DNA from: Fragilaria crotonensis
Lineage: Eukaryota > Bacillariophyta > Fragilariophyceae > Fragilariales > Fragilariaceae
Length of the DNA stretch: 11,971 bases
Reading direction: 5' to 3'
Assembly: GCA_022925895.1 (NCBI GenBank)
Contig: JAKSYS010000265.1
Coordinates: 64,001-75,971 of the forward strand
Below are positions 9,735 through 11,971 of the stretch, in pieces (the first letter of the stretch is position 1; the number at the start of each line of letters is the position of its first letter). The notes under the pieces were generated by a model, which saw nothing but the letters and a program-made list of their open reading frames with translations, did no database searches and had not been told where the DNA came from. The translations under genes and the position numbers were made by a program.

Positions 9735-9854
9735 GGCTCTATACCCTAAACGCGAAATTCGACAGTATCTCGTACACGGTACTGTAGATGTTTGTGTACA
9801 GTACCATGGTTTAATGCATATAGGCATACTTTAATGCGTATTGGGTATTTATTC
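9735..9854. mobile_element. 120-bp foldback MITE-like insertion in the recombinase gene
   Basis: The insertion lies between two perfect copies of AGCAGCAAC (9726-9734 and 9855-9863), a 9-bp target-site duplication. Insert plus one copy is 129 bases, so the reading frame is the same on both sides, and the family phrase resumes at once (HSIRSGAATA before, AATAMFIAGVP after). Its ends form an imperfect inverted repeat: ATACCCTAAACGC near the left (9741-9753) faces the complement of GCGTATTGGGTAT (9836-9848). An inner stem GGTACTGTA / TACAGTACC (9778-9786 / 9798-9806) closes the hairpin. It encodes nothing. A 9-bp duplication and a short foldback fit a Mutator-like MITE, but the superfamily is uncertain. 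Confidence 0.82.
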
Positions 9855-9863
9855 AGCAGCAAC
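9855..9863 (+). repeat. Target-site duplication, right copy
   Basis: AGCAGCAAC, identical to 9726-9734, located directly after the foldback insertion. The recombinase reading frame resumes here in its original phase. Confidence 0.85.
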
Positions 9864-10060
9864 AGCGATGTTCATAGCAGGAGTTCCGGTGGAAACGATA
9901 AAAATGATTGGACAATGGAGAGGGAATGCGTTCCTGAGATACATCAGGACTCAGGTACAACGAGTCACCAAGGGAGTTGCGACAGAGATGACGACAAGCC
10001 CGGACATTGTTACGATTGGACAAGCAGAGACAGGGCGGGAGCAGAGGAAAGTGGCTCGCA

Positions 10061-10196
10061 GACGGTACAGAACATCTGGGAGAAAGGGACGAAAGTGAGG
10101 GACTAACTAGGGCACGATCCCGAAACCAACACTGGACTAGACTATAGACTACTGACAAGGAAGGGAGGTAACGTACATGACTCGAAGCTAGCTTCG
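10061..10196 (+). repeat. Split direct repeat B1
   Basis: It runs from GACGGTACAGAACATCTGGG to the palindrome CGAAGCTAGCTTCG. It matches B2 with two substitutions and lacks two short segments present there (9 and 6 bases). Its first 38 bases encode the basic C-terminus and stop codon (10096-10098) of the recombinase. It abuts A2 with no spacer, which mimics the joined ends of a circular intermediate. Confidence 0.92.
10183..10196. repeat. 14-bp perfect palindrome at the end of B1
   Basis: CGAAGCTAGCTTCG is its own reverse complement. It sits exactly at the B1-A2 junction and is repeated at the outer end of B2. A palindrome at the junction of the ends is a natural candidate for the core or arm of the recombinase binding site; this role is inferred from position only. 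Confidence 0.6.
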
Positions 10197-10341
10197 TGGG
10201 ATGTGCGAGAACGCAGGCCGACTGGACTGACAAACGGACAACTCGCGAGAAGCAGGAAATTCGCACCAAGTACATTGTACATTGGAACGAATTCGACAAA
10301 GACGACGGTCGCGAACCGACGAACCTAGATAGTTGTTAAAC
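10197..10341 (+). repeat. Split direct repeat A2 (internal copy of the left terminus)
   Basis: It is a copy of A1 with three substitutions and four fewer bases (GTAC at the place of GTAGCTAC). It starts directly after the B1 palindrome with TGGGATGTGCGAG and ends AGTTGTTAAAC at 10341. The B1-A2 junction is expected in this class of element to serve as template or recombination site for regenerating the termini. Confidence 0.92.
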
Positions 10342-10364
10342 ACCCACCCACTACCCTACTCGCT
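10342..10364 (+). other. Short spacer between A2 and B2
   Basis: It is 23 C-rich bases (ACCCACCCACTACCCTACTC then GCT) found only here. Its last part (CTCGC then one base before GACGGT) resembles the bases in front of B1, so the B repeat may extend about 6 bases further left with one mismatch. It marks the boundary between the copied A and B segments. Confidence 0.6.
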
Positions 10365-10515
10365 GACGGTACAGAACATCTGGGAGAAAGGGACGAAAGT
10401 GAGGGACTAACTAGGGCACGATCCCGAAGCCAACACCGGACTAGACTATAGACTACTCGGAGTACTGACAAGGAAGGAGCCCGGAGGTAACGTACATGAC
10501 TCGAAGCTAGCTTCG
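10365..10515 (+). repeat. Split direct repeat B2 (right terminus)
   Basis: It is a copy of B1 with two substitutions and two extra segments: CGGAGTACT near 10458 and AGCCCG near 10478. It ends with the palindrome CGAAGCTAGCTTCG at 10502-10515, after which the match to the B1-A2 junction stops and AT-rich flank begins. This sets the right end of the element. Because the copy includes the recombinase tail codons, part of B2 is a dead duplicate of coding sequence. Confidence 0.92.
10502..10515. repeat. 14-bp perfect palindrome at the right end of the element
   Basis: Identical copy of the palindrome at 10183-10196, here forming the last 14 bases of the element before host DNA. It is not found at the left end of A1. 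Confidence 0.6.
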
Positions 10516-10720
10516 ATGAATAAATATGTATGTGTTTTATGGCATAGAGTGTTAAGAATTCCGGGTTCCAATTTCCGATCTGATTATCGGATTCAAATAC
10601 CGTAGTATTAATGTTCAGTACTATTTCGTCCAGTACTAAATCTTAGTTGTTATAATTGTGAGCTGACTGATTTGTTGCTCCATAAACATCAATTCAAAGG
10701 TAAGTTCTCATTTGTAGCCT

Positions 10721-10870
10721 TCAATCATGTAATCCTTGTGAGTCTGGTAATAATTCAATCCCATCCACCACATACTTAATCCCACCATTTTCCAGGAACA
10801 ACCATTCAATCCCACTGGTTGACACTTCAACAAAAGAATCTTTAATCTTCTTTTTCATTGTTGACCTCAT
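10721..10870 (-). CDS. Short ORF of 49 codons, doubtful
   Basis: On the minus strand an ATG at 10870 opens a frame to a TGA at 10723-10721. The product is polar with a Lys-rich start (MKKKIKDSF) and continues as EVSTSGIEWLFLENGGIKYV, a composition more protein-like than the rest of this flank. I do not recognise it. It could be a fragment of a decayed gene or a chance frame. In a neighbouring frame just upstream (about 10950-10875) the stretch DHELQHGNGVDWTAAATKLT is also protein-like, so a broken gene read leftwards is possible. No splice sites or promoter could be assigned. Confidence 0.2.
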   Translation of the reverse strand: MRSTMKKKIKDSFVEVSTSGIEWLFLENGGIKYVVDGIELLPDSQGLHD

Positions 10871-11141
10871 TCTTCAATGTCCTGTAAGCTTGGTTGCAGC
10901 TGCAGTCCAATCCACACCATTGCCATGCTGCAATTCATGATCAACAGAACAACCAGCAGAGATACTGGTACTGTCGCGCGTGGTGTACTGTCCATTAAAT
11001 ACAGTAGTACTCGACACCGCGTCAGTAGCACAGTAGATCTTGACAATAGAGTACTTGTAGTACATACTCATACATACGCCTCCTCAAGTCTTGGAATTTC
11101 TCTCTGCCTATACACAGTAGAATATCCGTACATAAACGTGA

Positions 11142-11275
11142 GATTCGTACCAGTCGTGTGGTTGCCAATCACAGTAGAGCAAACAGTCATGTAGGTGTAC
11201 CCTCTACGCAAAATCCGTATCAGTCGTGAATTTTTGCCAATCACAGTACACAGTGAAGTATACATACATGTAGGT
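11142..11275. repeat. Degenerate tandem repeat, period about 72-79 bp
   Basis: TTGCCAATCACAGTA occurs at 11162-11176 and again at 11234-11248, 72 bases apart. CAGTCGTG lies shortly before each copy (about 11151 and 11221), and CATGTAGGT follows each (11188-11196 and 11267-11275, 79 apart). A third, weaker unit may follow (TTGCCA at 11276, CCAGTC near 11300, GTAGGT near 11313). The blocks are conserved while the spacers differ, as in an old tandem duplication. Confidence 0.6.
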
Positions 11276-11971
11276 TTGCCAACAACGTACCATCCATACC
11301 AGTCTTGGTTCTGTAGGTCTGAAGTGTTGGACGGTTAGTCGGTAGGGGCCAAGGGCTACAGGGCTACAGTACAAAGATAATTGTTCATAGCTCAAGCTCG
11401 AGCATTTCCTGTTTTAATAGCCCATCGGTGACCATTATGTTCTGCAATACACATAAATGTTAAAATGTAAGAGTGTCAAAGATAACATGTAGCATACGTC
11501 ATGTTTTCATTTCTTTGTATCGCCAAAAACAGGGTTTGAAAGCACTGCGGGACGTCGACTGAACAGTACAAATCACCTGAGAATGTTGAACTTGGAGTTC
11601 TCCGCTACTATAAGTACGTGTATGTACATAATGCCAGTGGAGAATTGAGTATGTCGAATCATCGCACTCCGGTCATTTTGGGTTTCTCTCCATGTACACC
11701 TCGGTCTAATTGTACGAATATGACAGAACCGGTTCCACTTTCACTTTTTACACTCCCGTAGATAGTCCAGTAGGAGTATGATACCTTGCATCGAACGGTA
11801 CACTGTAGTCCTTACACTATGGTACTGTGTAGCGTGACAGTAATGCTACCGAGTTCACTTCCAACAGATATATGTATTTCATTCATCTACTGTACGAGTA
11901 CCTGGTACTACGAATATGTAGAACAAAGCAAGGGCGCGTTCGGAAAATGCGAGGCGTTTTGCGAGGCATTT

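Larger units (their letters stand above)
8719..10098 (+). pseudogene. Tyrosine recombinase of the YR element, interrupted by a foldback insertion
   Basis: The YR integrates the circular DNA form of the element by strand exchange. The frame opens at 8719 after a stop at 8716-8718 and overlaps the end of RT-RNase H by 44 bases in the +1 frame. It has no ATG before the conserved N-terminal region (SWERYLGFLDAIG), so it was probably expressed as a Pol fusion by frameshifting, or the junction is mutated. Catalytic residues visible are Arg in FFAMRSCEY (9256-9258), His and Arg in THSIRSG (9709-9711, 9718-9720), the Trp in GQWRGNAF (9916-9918) and the Tyr in LRYI (9940-9942). A stop at 9832-9834 lies in inserted DNA (9735-9863). 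Without it the frame would be about 416 codons, a normal YR size. The C-terminus is very basic (RKVARRRYRTSGRKGRK) and its last codons lie in repeat B1. Confidence 0.9.
3923..10515 (+). mobile_element. YR retrotransposon with split direct repeats (Ngaro/PAT-like, DIRS order)
   Basis: The 6593-bp element is delimited by repeats in the order A1 (3923-4071), coding region, B1 (10061-10196), A2 (10197-10341), B2 (10365-10515). This split-direct-repeat layout is the hallmark of Ngaro-, PAT- and VIPER-like YR retroelements. It is thought to let a circular intermediate form and integrate through the recombinase without an integrase. The coding region carries a Gag-like protein with a zinc knuckle, RT-RNase H and a tyrosine recombinase with R, HxxR and Y boxes. 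No protease, DDE integrase or methyltransferase is seen; lack of the latter favours Ngaro-like. There is no target-site duplication, as expected for YR integration. The element is clearly richer in G+C and CpG than its flanks. Frameshifts, a YLDN active site and a foldback insertion indicate an inactive copy. Confidence 0.93.
10516..11971. other. AT-rich, GTAC-enriched non-coding right flank
   Basis: I see no convincing gene in these 1456 bases. The longest open frames are about 105 codons or shorter, mutually overlapping, and of low-complexity composition. The stretch is marked by the tetramer GTAC, about 23 occurrences by eye where random sequence would give five or six, often inside TACTGTA, CAGTAC or GTACTG. 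Similar motifs form the inner stem of the foldback insertion at 9735-9854. The region may consist of decayed small DNA transposons or satellite-like sequence. A degenerate tandem repeat and one short minus-strand ORF within it are listed separately. Confidence 0.6.

Noticed and set aside
3923-10515. DIRS1-type or Crypton element
   Set aside because: DIRS1-type elements have inverted termini and a methyltransferase, neither seen here. Cryptons lack RT, whereas RT-RNase H is clear.
1-11971. Bacterial or phage origin, CRISPR, tRNA or rRNA
   Set aside because: No ribosome-binding-site spaced operons, repeat-spacer arrays, cloverleaf or rRNA-like sequence could be found. All recognised proteins are eukaryotic retroelement types.

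Overview
This window looks like an intergenic, transposon-filled stretch of a eukaryotic nuclear genome, most likely a diatom or a close stramenopile relative. No host gene, tRNA, rRNA or CRISPR array could be supported. The diatom call rests on my recognition of phrases in the left-hand relic (for example WLGVSHRV, LMSYWILPES, GNDTVEAK, PERLTFDGAS), which resemble Ty1/copia-type proteins common in diatom genomes. That is recall, not a search result.

Bases 1-3707, minus strand: a heavily decayed Ty1/copia-like retrotransposon. Read from right to left, it keeps the order Gag, protease, integrase and the integrase-RT linker; the RT lies beyond base 1. Every domain is broken by frameshifts and stops. 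The integrase also carries about 135 extra bases.

Bases 3708-3922: AT-rich flank with no gene I can support. It may hold what is left of the copia leader or LTR.

Bases 3923-10515, plus strand: the main feature, a 6.6 kb tyrosine-recombinase (YR) retrotransposon. Its termini are split direct repeats in the order A1 - genes - B1 - A2 - B2, the arrangement of Ngaro/PAT-like elements of the DIRS order. Inside are a Gag-like gene with a Cys/His zinc knuckle, an RT-RNase H gene and a tyrosine recombinase gene. I see no methyltransferase domain, which favours Ngaro-like over PAT-like. The copy is dead or dying. Gag-Pol changes frame at about six places, the RT active site reads YLDN instead of YxDD, and a 120-bp foldback (MITE-like) element sits in the recombinase gene. 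That insertion is flanked by a perfect 9-bp duplication and separates the HxxR box from the catalytic Tyr. A1/A2 and B1/B2 differ by only 2-3 substitutions plus short indels each, so the copy is much younger than the copia relic.

Bases 10516-11971: AT-rich, gene-poor DNA. It is strongly enriched in GTAC and TACTGTA/TACAGTA motifs, has a degenerate 72-79 bp tandem repeat, and holds one short minus-strand ORF of doubtful status. The last 40 bases carry a GCGAGGC-rich motif that could be the edge of another element.

The history I infer is: an old copia insertion that decayed, a later insertion of the YR element beside it, and then a small non-autonomous DNA transposon into the YR gene.
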